Positions 33,358 to 42,016 of a DNA stretch of 64,000 nucleotides are shown here, piece after piece; positions within the stretch are counted from its first letter, which is position 1, and every line of letters starts with the position of its first letter. This stretch comes from Kitasatospora sp. NBC_00240 (lineage in GTDB: Bacteria; Actinomycetota; Actinomycetes; Streptomycetales; Streptomycetaceae). Below the pieces are notes generated by a model, which saw nothing but the letters and a program-made list of their open reading frames with translations, was not told the origin of the DNA and searched no databases. The translations under genes were made by a program, and so were the position numbers. The stretch is from contig NZ_JAPEMU010000001.1 in the NCBI RefSeq assembly GCF_026342405.1, positions 496,001 through 560,000 on the forward strand, written 5' to 3'.

Positions 33358-34072
33358 TCACCCCAACGTGGCGACGTGGGCGAGCACAGCGCCGGCGCCG
33401 TCCTCGGAGACGATCCGGCGGGCGAGTTCGGCCGCGCGGCGGCGGGGGGCCGGGTCGGTCACGCAGGCCGTGATCGCGACGGCGAGGTTCTCGGCGTCGA
33501 GGTCCTGGAACGGCACCGGTCGGGGGGCGACCTGGAGCCGGTGGAGCCGGTCCGCCCAGAAGGGCTGGTCGGCCATGACGGGGACCGGCACGGCGGGCAC
33601 GCCGGCGCGCAGCGCGGCTCCGGTCGTTCCCGCGCCGGCGTGGTGGACGACGGCGGCCGTGCGAGGGAAGAGCCAGTCGTGCGGGACGTCGCCGATCGCC
33701 AGGAGGTCGTCACCGCCGCCGCTCAGCTCGGCCCACCCCGCCTGCACCACCGCGCGCACGCCCGCCCGCTTCGCCGCAGCGGCCACCAGCTCGCTGAGGC
33801 GTTCCCCCTCGCCCGGTGCCATGCTGCCGAACCCGATGAACACCGGCGGCGGGCCGGCCCGGAGGAAGTCGGCCAGCTCGGCCAGGGGGCTCCAGCCGTC
33901 CGGCCGAGGAGGCCACCAGTAGCCCGTCACCTCGACCCGGGACGGCCAGTCCGCAGGTCGCGGCGCCACCGTCGGGCTGAAGCCGGCGAAGACCGGCCGG
34001 GCGTCGTCCCCCTGCTGCGCCGGTCCGCCCGCGGTCAGCCCGAGGCGGTCGCCGGACCGGCCTGAGGGTGGG
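33358..34072 (-). pseudogene. C-terminal half of a GT1-type glycosyltransferase
   Basis: The minus strand encodes RPVFAGFSPTVAPRPADWPS, then PPVFIGFGSMAPGEGERLSE, VPHDWLFPRTAAVVHHAGAG and VPAVPVPVMADQPFWADRLH. These are the sugar-nucleotide-binding half of a UDP/TDP-type glycosyltransferase (MGT family) including the HHGG-like HHAGAGTT motif. The acceptor-binding N-terminal 200 residues are missing; the homology stops exactly where the downstream end of the dihydrofolate reductase-like gene begins. Internal ATG codons could yield a 203-residue product, but this would not be functional. Confidence 0.8.
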
Positions 34073-34717
34073 TCACTTCCGCCAGAACAGGTGGTGCGTC
34101 ACACCGCTCGGGCTGGGCACGACCTCCAGGTGGAAGCGGTCGAGCAGCTCGTCGGGGGACTGCCAGAGGTGCAGTCCGGACCCGAGCTTCACCGGCGAGA
34201 CCGCCACGTGCATGGTGTCGACGAGGTCCGCGTCGAGGAACTCCCGGACGGTGGTCACTCCGCCGCCGAGCCGGACGTCCTTGCCCTCCGCGGCCTCGCG
34301 CGCCCGTTCGAGAACCGTGGCAGGGTCCCCGTCGACGAAGTGGAAGGTGGTGTCGGAGAGGGTGAAGGAGGGACGCCAGTGGTGGGTCATCACGAACACC
34401 GGGGTGCGGAACGGCGGCTCGTCGCCCCACCAGCCGCGCCACTCGTGGTCCTGCCAGGGCCCGCGCTGGAACCCGAACTTGTTGCGGCCCATGATCTCGG
34501 CACCGATGTTGCGGGCGAAGTCGCGGGTGAAGTAGTCGTCGAGACCCCGGCTCCCCCCGGGCTCCGTGCGATTGGGCCAGCTCGCCGTCGCGCCGGCCCA
34601 GGCGAAGAGCTTCTCGGGATGGTCGTAGCCGAACGGCCGCTCGAAGCTCTGGTCCTCACCGGCAGCGATGCCGTCACTCGAGACGATGAAGTTCTGGACC
34701 CTCAACAGTTGAGCCAC
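34073..34717 (-). CDS. Dihydrofolate reductase-like (RibD C-terminal) protein
   Basis: A 214-residue NADPH-dependent reductase-fold protein. It begins VAQLLRVQNFIVSSDGIAAG, the typical first strand, and includes IGAEIMGRNKFG, FVMTHHWRPSFTL, GKDVRLGGGVTTVREFLDAD and the final strand VTHHLFWRK. These small RibD_C proteins are common in actinobacteria and their substrates are mostly unknown. The GTG start has GGAGG five bases upstream; the open frame upstream is a shadow of the exporter gene. The 326 bases to that gene contain no recognisable feature. Confidence 0.9.
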   Translation of the reverse strand: MAQLLRVQNFIVSSDGIAAGEDQSFERPFGYDHPEKLFAWAGATASWPNRTEPGGSRGLDDYFTRDFARNIGAEIMGRNKFGFQRGPWQDHEWRGWWGDEPPFRTPVFVMTHHWRPSFTLSDTTFHFVDGDPATVLERAREAAEGKDVRLGGGVTTVREFLDADLVDTMHVAVSPVKLGSGLHLWQSPDELLDRFHLEVVPSPSGVTHHLFWRK

Positions 34718-35043
34718 GTGTTCCTCCGGTGTGCTCGGACAACGTTGGTGAGAAGGCCGCAGGAACTCGTCGCTGCGCCCCTGACCGGTCAGCCGACCGG
34801 GCTGACGGTGTCCTGACCCATGATGCTGCGGGGGTCTGACAATCCGCCGCCGCGAGCGGAGGCCTGCCCTTCCGACGGGCTCCGCCACGAACTCGATCAC
34901 CGACGAGACTGCCACATCCGACGCCCTGCCCCGGGCAGCGACGTCGTTCCTCGTGCATGTTCCCCGACGCGGAGCCGGCCGGCGCCGGGGCGGCACCGCC
35001 GCCCGCCGGCAGGCTCGGGGCGGCGGTGGCCGGTCGCCCCCGG

Positions 35044-36327
35044 TCACCGTGGCCCCGGCAGGGCCCGGCCCAGACGGGCGAGCGGGGACAGCGCCATCAC
35101 CAGCGGGGACAGCAGCATGCCCGCGGCCGTCACCAGGAGGCTGGTGCGCAGCCCCCACCCCTGCGCGAGAAGCGCGCCGAGCAGGGAGCCGAGCGGGGCC
35201 GTCCCCATGCCGACGAAGGTGATCGTCGCGGCCGCGCGGCCCTGCATCCCGTCCGGGGTCGCGGCCTGCCGCACCGCCATGACCGCGACGTTCACCACCT
35301 GTCCGGCGGCCCCGAACACGAAGTTGACCGCCAGGAGCAGGGCGACCGTGGCGACGGAGGAGCTGTGCAGCGCGGGCACGCACAGGAACACGCCGTCGCC
35401 GAGGGCCGCCGCGGACACCAGCACGGTGCCGTGGCCGAACCGGCCCGGCAGCCGGGCGGCCAGCACCGAGCCCAGGAGCGCGCCCGGTCCGGTCGCCGCC
35501 AGCGCCAGGCCGACGGCGGTGCCCGACAGGTGCAGTTCCCGCGGCAGGAAGAGCAGATAGACGGTCATCATGGCCGCGAAGGAGAACTGGAAGGCGGCCG
35601 AGGCGAGGCACACCGTCCGCAGCGGGATGTCGCCGGCGACGAACCGGAGGCACTGGTGGATCCGCCGCCGGACCCGAGGGGGACGCCCGGAGTGTCCCGG
35701 GACCGCTTCGGTCCGGCGGATCCGGCGGACCGACAGGACCGACAGCGCGAAGAACGACGCGCCGCAGGCGGCGGCGACCGGCGCCGACAGCAGTGTCACC
35801 AGCGCGCCGCCGAGGGCGGGACCGCCGACCTGGGCCGCGGAACGGCTGCCTTCCAGCGCGCTGTTGCCCTGCAGCAGCTGATCGCGGGTCACCAGCCGCA
35901 CGAGCGAGGCCTGGTAGGCCACGTCGAAGAACACGGACAGGGCCCCGGCGGCGAAGGCGGCCAGGAGCAGCGCGGGCAGGCCGAGCCGGCCGAGGAGACC
36001 GGCTGCCGCCGCGGCGCCCAGGACCAGGGCCCGGCCGGCGTCCGCCAGCACCATGACCGTGCGGGTCCGCCACCTGTCCACCCAGGCGCCGGCGAGGAGC
36101 GCGAGCAACAGGACCGGCGCCTGCCCGACCGCGCGGAGAACACCCAACTCGCCGGCGCCGGCGCCGAGCGTCAGGACGGCGAAGAGCGGAAGAACGATCA
36201 GCGTGCTGTGTTCGCCGAGCTGGGAGGCCGTCTGGCCCGCCCAGAGCCGGCGGAAGTCGCGGTCCCGCCACAGGTTCGGCGGGACGGTTCGACCGGGTTC
36301 GGACACGCGGGAGGAGACAAACGGCAC
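35044..36327 (-). CDS. MFS exporter, DHA3 (EntS/MefA-like) type
   Basis: A 427-residue, 12-helix exporter. The N-terminus NLWRDRDFRRLWAGQTASQL and the motif WVDRWRTRTVMVLADAGRAL identify the MFS_3/EntS group, which exports siderophores or macrolides. FFDVAYQASLVRLVTRDQLL is the DHA3-specific cytoplasmic stretch. The GTG start follows GAGGGAG at four to five bases. It has no adjacent siderophore or resistance gene, so the substrate is open. Confidence 0.88.
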   Translation of the reverse strand: MPFVSSRVSEPGRTVPPNLWRDRDFRRLWAGQTASQLGEHSTLIVLPLFAVLTLGAGAGELGVLRAVGQAPVLLLALLAGAWVDRWRTRTVMVLADAGRALVLGAAAAAGLLGRLGLPALLLAAFAAGALSVFFDVAYQASLVRLVTRDQLLQGNSALEGSRSAAQVGGPALGGALVTLLSAPVAAACGASFFALSVLSVRRIRRTEAVPGHSGRPPRVRRRIHQCLRFVAGDIPLRTVCLASAAFQFSFAAMMTVYLLFLPRELHLSGTAVGLALAATGPGALLGSVLAARLPGRFGHGTVLVSAAALGDGVFLCVPALHSSSVATVALLLAVNFVFGAAGQVVNVAVMAVRQAATPDGMQGRAAATITFVGMGTAPLGSLLGALLAQGWGLRTSLLVTAAGMLLSPLVMALSPLARLGRALPGPR

Positions 36328-36754
36328 GGGGCTCCCTCGGACTGCCGACGACGAGGCCCGTCAGCCGGCGCACACCAGGGGCGCCTGCGTCGCGGGCAGG
36401 GGAAGGCTCGCTCTGCCGGACCGTCAAGGGCGGCACGCGATGACAGGCCGGTCACGGCCTACGACGTCAACGCGCGCTCGGACTACCGGGCATCTCTCAG
36501 CTCCTCGTGGGCCACTCGCCGCACCCGAACAGTAGCCCTTGACCGCTCGGTACGAAAGGCGGTTTCCGTGCACGGAGGACCGGCCCGGCCGAGCACCCCG
36601 CCGGACGGTGCCCCGCCACCGGGCCCCGGACGCACCCTCACCGCGGTCGTACCTGACGGACACCCGGCGCAACCGCTCCACCCAGCGGCGGCCGCCTTGC
36701 GGCCGGACTCCGGGCGGCTTCACCGAAGGGCTGCCCGGCCCGGCGACCTCCCGC

Positions 36755-37090
36755 ACCCGCGGGAGCTGGATCTGGGCGCGAGCGCGACCCAGCTCCGTGC
36801 GCAGGCGGTCCCTGGAGGCGGTCATCTCCTCCAGCCGGCGGGCCAGCCGTTCGGTGAGCGCGCCCGCCAACAGCGCCTCCTCCCGGCGGGCTTCCCGCTC
36901 GACGCGGGCGCGTTCAACGGCCGCCCGGGCCTGCCCCTGGGCCTGCCCGAGGCGCACGGACAGGGCGGCGCCGTCCCCCGCCAACCGCTCCAGTTCCTCG
37001 CGCAGCGCGACAGGCTCGTTCCCTGCGCCGTCCACGCGATCCGGTGAGCCGCCTCCAACTGCGCCCTCAGGTCGGCCTGGAGAGCCGTCA
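36755..37090 (-). pseudogene. Decayed coiled-coil protein gene
   Basis: One minus frame reads LQADLRAQLEAAHRIAWTAQ. A shift near 37040 then leads to ALREELERLAGDGAALSVRL, VERARVEREARREEALLAGA and RLARRLEEMTASRDRLRTEL. Together they form a continuous heptad-rich coiled coil with good codon bias, broken by a frameshift and lacking a start. After residue 95 the frame degenerates. I cannot name the family. The bases between 36328 and 36755 hold nothing recognisable. Confidence 0.4.
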
Positions 37091-37112
37091 GCCCGTGCCC
37101 TTCCCGCCGCTG

Positions 37113-37327
37113 GGCCTCAGGCCATCCGCCAACTCCGCCGCGACGACGCCCGGGGCCGCCTCAGCGACCGCACCGGCCCCGGCAACCCCACCCGCCCGGC
37201 TCCCGGCAACACCCCGGGCGGCGGCGAACCGGCGCCCACCCTCACCGCTGCCGCCGCTCGCGGGGCCGCCGCCGGCGCCACCAACGCCCTTTTCGGCTGG
37301 CTCCTCCACCGGTGGAGCGACAACTGA
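37113..37327 (+). pseudogene. Possible 3' remnant of an unknown plus-strand gene
   Basis: This frame has about 95% G or C at third codon positions, much better than its neighbours. It ends with the protein-like ARGAAAGATNALFGWLLHRW and a stop. The bias disappears upstream of 37110 and there is no start codon. It therefore looks like a 70-codon C-terminal fragment of a lost gene. The 200 bases from here to the sigma factor gene contain its promoter region only. Confidence 0.3.
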
Positions 37328-37533
37328 ACCCGCCGACCGGGCGCACCGAAGGTGTGACCCACGTCATAGCCCGGAGGTGCATAGCGGAGCGAGGTCCAGC
37401 GCCTTAACAGGGGTACAGGAACGCGTCCGTGATCGTGGGGCGGCGCACGTCGTCCGCGACACGTGCGCCGCACCGCTCCCCACGGGACGGCAGCAGGGGT
37501 CGGCGTGCTCGGCGGGGAAGCAAGGGGTCGAGG

Positions 37534-38043
37534 GTGACGGGGCAGGCGCGGGTCGACGCGTTCGACCGCTTCGTGGCGGCTCGCTGGCCGGCGCTGCTCC
37601 ACCTGGCGCGGCTGCTCACCGGCGGGGACCGGCACCGGGCGGAGGACCTGCTGCAGGAGGCGCTCGTCAAGCTCTGGTTCGCCTGGCCGAGGGTGGCCGA
37701 GCAGGCGCCCGAGGCGTACGTACGGAAGGTCCTGGCCCGTGCGGCGGCCCGCTCGGCGCGGCGGCGCTGGTGGGGCGAGCAGCCCATCGGCCGGCTGCCC
37801 GACCCGCCCGGAGCGGCGGACGAGGCCGCGGCCGTGGACGAGCGGACCAGGTTGGAGGCCGTGCTGGCGTTGCTGCCGGCGCGGCAGCGGGCCGCGGTGG
37901 TGCTGCGCTACTACCAGGACCTGCCCGAGGGCCAGGTCGCGGAGGTGCTCGGGTGCCCGGTGGGTACCGCCCGGTCGCTGACGGCCCGTGGCGTCGCGCG
38001 GCTGCGGCAGTTGCTGGCGGAGGCGGTCAGCCCGGTCGAGTGA
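37534..38043 (+). CDS. SigE-family ECF RNA polymerase sigma factor
   Basis: A 169-residue extracytoplasmic-function sigma factor. Region 2 is FVAARWPALLHLARLLTGGD and HRAEDLLQEALVKLWFAW; region 4 is LALLPARQRAAVVLRYYQDL followed by PEGQVAEVLGCPVGTARSLT. The form with F-x-x-x-R-W near the start is the SigE-family (SACE/Streptomyces 14-like) subgroup. The GTG start follows AAGGGG. The next gene downstream encodes a one-helix membrane protein, the usual place for its partner. Confidence 0.9.
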   Translation: MTGQARVDAFDRFVAARWPALLHLARLLTGGDRHRAEDLLQEALVKLWFAWPRVAEQAPEAYVRKVLARAAARSARRRWWGEQPIGRLPDPPGAADEAAAVDERTRLEAVLALLPARQRAAVVLRYYQDLPEGQVAEVLGCPVGTARSLTARGVARLRQLLAEAVSPVE

Positions 38044-38117
38044 GGAACCTGTCCGGCCGGGAGGGCCGCGGGTGCGGGCCGCGGGTGCGGGCCGCACGAG
38101 GTGGACCGCGCGAGGCG

Positions 38118-38157
38118 ACTCGTGCGGGATGAGTCGTGCGGGATGAGTCGTATGAGG
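38118..38157. repeat. 14-bp tandem repeat AGTCGTGCGGGATG
   Basis: Two full units and part of a third lie between the sigma factor gene and its partner. Just before them GCCGCGGGTGCGG is also duplicated (about 38068-38094). Confidence 0.85.
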
Positions 38158-38165
38158 AGGGTCGG

Positions 38166-38585
38166 GTGACCAGGGGAGCCATGGATCGCTTCGAGCAGGA
38201 GCTGGTACGGATGATGCGCGAGGGACAGGAGGGGACGCCGTACGAGGACCGCCACCGCGACCGCCTGCACGCCGGCGTGCGGGCCCGGAAGCGGGTCCGG
38301 ACGGCGTGGAAGGCCGCCGGATCGGTACTGACCGCCGCCGGGCTCTGCGTCGCGCTGCTGGTCGTCGCGAGTTCCTTCTCCCGGGGCGGGCCGGCCGGCC
38401 CCCGGCCCCTTCCCCTGGTCTCCGCCGGGTCGGTGACCATGACGTCGCCGGGCCGCCCGGCCTCCACCGCCGAAGGGGCGCCGGCACCGTACCGCCTGTC
38501 GACGCCGAGGCCGGCGACGGGGCCGGACCGGATCTCGGCCACCCGGCCGGCGCCCCGGCCGGGCGCGGGCGGCCCCGTCGGGTGA
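38166..38585 (+). CDS. Single-pass membrane protein, probable anti-sigma-like partner
   Basis: A 139-residue protein with a basic cytoplasmic N-terminal part of about 50 residues (MDRFEQELVRMMREGQEGTP), one membrane helix (AGSVLTAAGLCVALLVVASS) and a Pro/Thr-rich outer tail. This is the layout of small partners of SigE-type sigma factors. No ZAS zinc motif is present, so the fit is by position and topology only. The GTG is preceded by GAGGAGG. It is followed 67 bases later by a mannosyltransferase gene, possibly in the same transcript. Confidence 0.72.
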   Translation: MTRGAMDRFEQELVRMMREGQEGTPYEDRHRDRLHAGVRARKRVRTAWKAAGSVLTAAGLCVALLVVASSFSRGGPAGPRPLPLVSAGSVTMTSPGRPASTAEGAPAPYRLSTPRPATGPDRISATRPAPRPGAGGPVG

Positions 38586-38652
38586 GGACCGCCCCGACGG
38601 CGGGCGACCCGCCCCCGCTCGTCCCACCCTCCCCGAGGAGAAGGCCCACCAC

Positions 38653-40404
38653 GTGATCCCCGAGAACGCGACCGCCCCGGCCGACCCACAGCGGCAGCCG
38701 GCCGACCGCCGGCCGACCCCGTGGGAGCGGCAGCTGCACCGCGCCGGGTACGCCGCCCGACCACAGCTCTCCGTGCACGACCACCTGGTGACGCCGTTCC
38801 CCGAGCCCGGGTCGCGGATGCGGCGCCCGCCCCGGCCGGCCCCGGCGGCGCTGCGCCGCCTGGCGCGCTGGTCCGGCTGGGGCGGGCCGCTGCTGGTGAC
38901 CCTCCTCGCCGGACTGGCCCGCTTCTGGCGGCTGGACAGCCCGCGGGCGGTCGTGTTCGACGAGACGTACTACGCCAAGGACGCCTGGTCCCTGCTGCGG
39001 CTCGGCTACGAGGGCAGCTGGCCGGACCGCCTGGTCGCCGACCCGCAGATCCTGGGCCGCCCCCAGGTGATCCCGCTCTCCGACGCCGGGGCCTTCGTCG
39101 CGCACCCACCGGCGGGCAAGTGGGTGATCGCCCTCGGCGAGTGGATGTTCGGCCTCGGCCCGTTCGGCTGGCGCTTCATGACGGCGGCCCTGGGCACGCT
39201 CTCGGTGCTGATGCTGTGCCGCATCGGCCGCCGCCTGTTCCGCTCCACCCTGCTGGGCTGCCTGGCCGGGGCACTGATGGCGGTGGACGGCCTGCACTAC
39301 GTGATGAGCCGCACCGCGCTGCTCGACCTCGTCGTGATGGTCTTCGCCCTGGCGGCGTTCGGCTGCCTGCTGATCGACCGGGACCGTACCCGGGACCGGC
39401 TCGCCGCCGCCCTGCCGGTCGACGGGGACGGGCGCGGGGACGGGCGCGGGGACGGGGGCGGCCGGGCACACCTGGACGGGCACACCGCCGCCCGCGCCGG
39501 GACGGGCCCGCGCCCCTGGCGGCTCGCGGCCGGCCTCTTCCTCGGCCTGTCGGCCTCGGTCAAGTGGAACGGCCTGTACTTCCTCGCCTTCTTCCTCGTC
39601 CTCACCCTGCTGTGGGACGCCGGCGCCCGCCGCACCGCGGGAGCGCACCACCCCTACCGCGCGGTGCTGCGCAAGGACCTCTGGTCGGCACTGTCCCTCG
39701 TCCTGGTCACCGCCCTGACCTACCTGGCGACCTGGACCGGCTGGCTCCGCTCCGACCACGGGTACGGGCGGCACTGGGCGGACGGCCGCGGCGGCACCTG
39801 GTCCTGGATCCCGGCCCCGCTCCGCAGCCTGTGGCACTACGAGTACGACGTCTACCAGTTCAACGTGGGGCTGCACACGCCCCACCCGTACGAATCGAAC
39901 CCCTGGAGCTGGCTGGTCCTCGGGCGCCCCGTCCTGTTCCACCACACCCAGGCGGAGCCCGGCACGGCCGGCTGCCCCGCGGCGACCGCCTGCTCGCAGA
40001 CCATCCTCGCCCTGGGAACACCGCTCCTGTGGTGGTCGGCCTGCTGCGCGCTGGTGTACCTCCTCTTCCGGTGGGCGCTGCGACGCGACTGGCGCGCCGG
40101 CGCCGTCCTGTGCGGGGTGGGGGCCGGCTACCTGCCCTGGTTCCTGTACCAGGACCGCACGATCTTCTCCTTCTACGCGGTCGCCTTCGTGCCCTACCTG
40201 AGCCTGGCCGTGACGATGATGCTGGGAGCCCTGCCGGGGCCGCCGGGGGCGAGCGACCGGCGCCGTGTGCGGGGCGTGCTGGTGGCCGGGGTGCTCGTCC
40301 TGCTGATCGGCTGGAACTTCGTCCACTTCGTCCCGCTCTACACGGGGCAGAGCATCCCGTACGCCGACTGGCGCGCCAGGTTGTGGCTCGACAGCTGGTT
40401 CTGA
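38653..40404 (+). CDS. Protein O-mannosyltransferase (Pmt family)
   Basis: A 583-residue polytopic enzyme that transfers mannose from polyprenyl-phosphate mannose to secreted proteins. The first outer loop carries the acidic catalytic pair in VVFDETYYAKDAWSLLRLGY. Further family marks are GAFVAHPPAGKWVIALGEW, MSRTALLDLVVMVFALAAFG and FNVGLHTPHPYESNPWSWLV. Near residue 260 a cytoplasmic loop has an expanded GDGRGDGRGDGG tract. The GTG follows AGGAGAAGG. Placement behind an ECF sigma factor suggests envelope-stress regulation; the principal Pmt may lie elsewhere. Confidence 0.92.
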   Translation: MIPENATAPADPQRQPADRRPTPWERQLHRAGYAARPQLSVHDHLVTPFPEPGSRMRRPPRPAPAALRRLARWSGWGGPLLVTLLAGLARFWRLDSPRAVVFDETYYAKDAWSLLRLGYEGSWPDRLVADPQILGRPQVIPLSDAGAFVAHPPAGKWVIALGEWMFGLGPFGWRFMTAALGTLSVLMLCRIGRRLFRSTLLGCLAGALMAVDGLHYVMSRTALLDLVVMVFALAAFGCLLIDRDRTRDRLAAALPVDGDGRGDGRGDGGGRAHLDGHTAARAGTGPRPWRLAAGLFLGLSASVKWNGLYFLAFFLVLTLLWDAGARRTAGAHHPYRAVLRKDLWSALSLVLVTALTYLATWTGWLRSDHGYGRHWADGRGGTWSWIPAPLRSLWHYEYDVYQFNVGLHTPHPYESNPWSWLVLGRPVLFHHTQAEPGTAGCPAATACSQTILALGTPLLWWSACCALVYLLFRWALRRDWRAGAVLCGVGAGYLPWFLYQDRTIFSFYAVAFVPYLSLAVTMMLGALPGPPGASDRRRVRGVLVAGVLVLLIGWNFVHFVPLYTGQSIPYADWRARLWLDSWF

Positions 40405-40601
40405 GCCGAGCGTGCGGCGAGCCGTGATCGACGTGACAGCACGCCGGCTCACCGGCAGACGGACGAGCTCACCGCGCGCCTGTACGACGACCGGTCGGTC
40501 CGGGAGTCCTCACCGAGACCGAACCGGGCCATGTCGTCCGAGCAGGTACCGGACCGCGACCGGTCCTGACCGGCGTACCGGAGCAGGGCCCGGACGGGCG
40601 C

Positions 40602-40839
40602 TCAGCCGCCAGGCCGGCCGTCCTCCACCGCGGCGACCACGAACCACTGGGCCGGCAGGGCCATCCGGGTACCGTCCGGGTGGCGCTCGCTCATCGCGAG
40701 GTCGGTCCCGCCCTGGTCGAGGATCTCCAACCCGGCGCCGCGCAGCAGCTCGGGCGTCCCAGAACGGCTCGCCCGGCTCGCCCGTGTTCTCCGCCCAGAA
40801 GCCCTCCCACGCGCGTACGTAGCGCTCCGAAGTACTCAT
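40602..40839 (-). pseudogene. SAM methyltransferase with most of its middle deleted
   Basis: The reading frame begins MSTSERYVRAWEGFWAE and EPGEPFWDA, the usual N-terminus of a class I methyltransferase. In another frame it continues at once as PELLRGAGLEILDQGGTDLA and MALPAQWFVVAAVEDG, the usual C-terminus, with a stop. The junction lies near 40757 and about 150 residues, including the whole SAM-binding site, are gone. The 200 bases between the mannosyltransferase stop and this remnant hold nothing recognisable. Confidence 0.7.
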
Positions 40840-40993
40840 GCCAGGGTCTCCCGTGTGTCGTGGCGGCGCGTACCAGCCTCCGTACCGACGCGCGGGCCGG
40901 CGGAAACCGCAAGGCCGGATCCTTCACACCACGTTCGACCCCGCGCCGGAGAACCATCCGAACGGTGGCCCGGCCGGGCCGGCGGCGGGTGCT

Positions 40994-41149
40994 TCAGGCG
41001 GCGTCGCCCCGCCCGGGATCCGACGGCACCGCGGCGGGCGCGTCGCGCAGCGCCGCCCGGGAGGTGACGCCCAGATCGGGGAACACCCGGTAGCAGCCGG
41101 AGCCGACGGTGCGCGGCGACAGGTGCGTCCGTTCCCCGATCTCATTGTT
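40994..41149 (-). pseudogene. C-terminal HTH remnant of a LuxR-family regulator
   Basis: The 51 codons read NNEIGERTHLSPRTVGSGCY then RVFPDLGVTSRAALRDA and a stop. This is the second half of a LuxR HTH (N.EIGE.L.LSPRTV.SHLY.VF.KLGVTSRA.LRDAL) with the recognition-helix Ser-His replaced by Ser-Gly. The sensor part and the first helix are missing. Confidence 0.75.
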
Positions 41150-41198
41150 GGCACGGTGAAACTCGCGGGGCAGGTCGCTCCCTTGACAGACTGTCGTC

Positions 41199-41633
41199 AT
41201 GGCAGCTGACGATCTTGAGGCGATACGGTGTGAACTCTCGGCGGTTCGCGCGGAGCGCGACGCACTGCGGCGGGACCTTGGTGATCTGAGGACACGACTC
41301 TGCATCAGACTCGGCATCCTCCGGAAGGAGGCGGGCCCGCAGGGGACCACGATCGTCAGCGTGGCCACCGACCCTGAGATCGTCGAGGAGGTCCAACGCC
41401 TCCAGGACGAGCTTGCCACCGACCGGGAGGCCGACCGACGATGGTCGGCCATCGACGCCCTGATCCTGGAGAACCGCAGGATCCATGCGATCCAGAGCAT
41501 CCGTTCCGAGTTCGGAACGAGCCTTCGCCTGGCAGTGGATCTGCTCGACGAGCGGTACATCCGCCTGCGGCGGCGGCAGCCCGACGGCTTCAGTGAAATC
41601 CCTGACACCTACCGGACCAGCTTCGATTCCTGA
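41199..41633 (+). CDS. Small coiled-coil protein of unknown function, lower GC
   Basis: A 144-residue soluble protein without recognised relatives. It opens with a coiled coil (LEAIRCELSAVRAERDALRR then DLGDLRTRL), has a middle segment GTTIVSVATDPEIVEEVQRL, and ends in helices with LRLAVDLLDERYIRLRRRQP. Codon use is less GC-biased than any neighbour (several ATA, GAT, CTT, TCT codons), suggesting recent arrival. There is no ribosome binding site, but the palindrome GACAGACTGTC lies three bases before the ATG. The surrounding region is full of gene fragments. Confidence 0.55.
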   Translation: MAADDLEAIRCELSAVRAERDALRRDLGDLRTRLCIRLGILRKEAGPQGTTIVSVATDPEIVEEVQRLQDELATDREADRRWSAIDALILENRRIHAIQSIRSEFGTSLRLAVDLLDERYIRLRRRQPDGFSEIPDTYRTSFDS

Positions 41634-42016
41634 CAGCCGACGGCCGTCACGCATCGGCTGACGAGTCGCCTCATGGCCATCGAGCGCGATACCGCGATCG
41701 CCTGCGTCACCTTTGGATGCCTTTCGGCTTCGGAGGGGTACCCGGTGGTCCAGGGGTCAATCGGCGGGCGGCGGGCGGCGGGCGGCGGGCGGCGGGCGGC
41801 GAGCGGCGAGCGGCGAGCGGCGAGCGGCACCAATGGTACGGCGCCGGAGTCCCCGGGGTGGAGCCGCCCGAGGGGCAGGCGCCCGGCGCGCGGCCGCGGG
41901 CCACCGGAGCGCCGAGAACTCCTGACGAACTGCGACGGCGCCGTCGAAGCCTGTCCGCCGTTCCTTCCGGACCGACGGACAGGCTCGATCGCGACGGCTC
42001 GGGCCGTGCGGGCCTC
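41634..42016. other. Geneless stretch containing a minisatellite
   Basis: No supportable gene. Open frames here only translate the heptamer repeat into Gly-Arg-Ala or Ala-Ala-Arg runs. Confidence 0.5.
41763..41828. repeat. Heptamer minisatellite GGCGGGC x5 + GGCGAGC x4
   Basis: Nine tandem 7-base units fall into two homogeneous blocks: five GGCGGGC followed by four GGCGAGC. The block structure implies that a single mutant unit was amplified in place. Confidence 0.95.

Noticed and set aside
33358-40404. Small biosynthetic gene cluster (glycosyltransferase, reductase, exporter, methyltransferase)
   Set aside because: The glycosyltransferase and methyltransferase are truncated and no core synthase is present.
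41763-41828. Possible CRISPR array
   Set aside because: Units are seven bases and contiguous with no spacers, and no cas gene is present. It is a minisatellite.
27000-42000. Integrated mobile element to explain the many remnants
   Set aside because: No integrase, transposase, terminal repeats or duplicated attachment site could be found. Decay by deletion is enough to explain the fragments.
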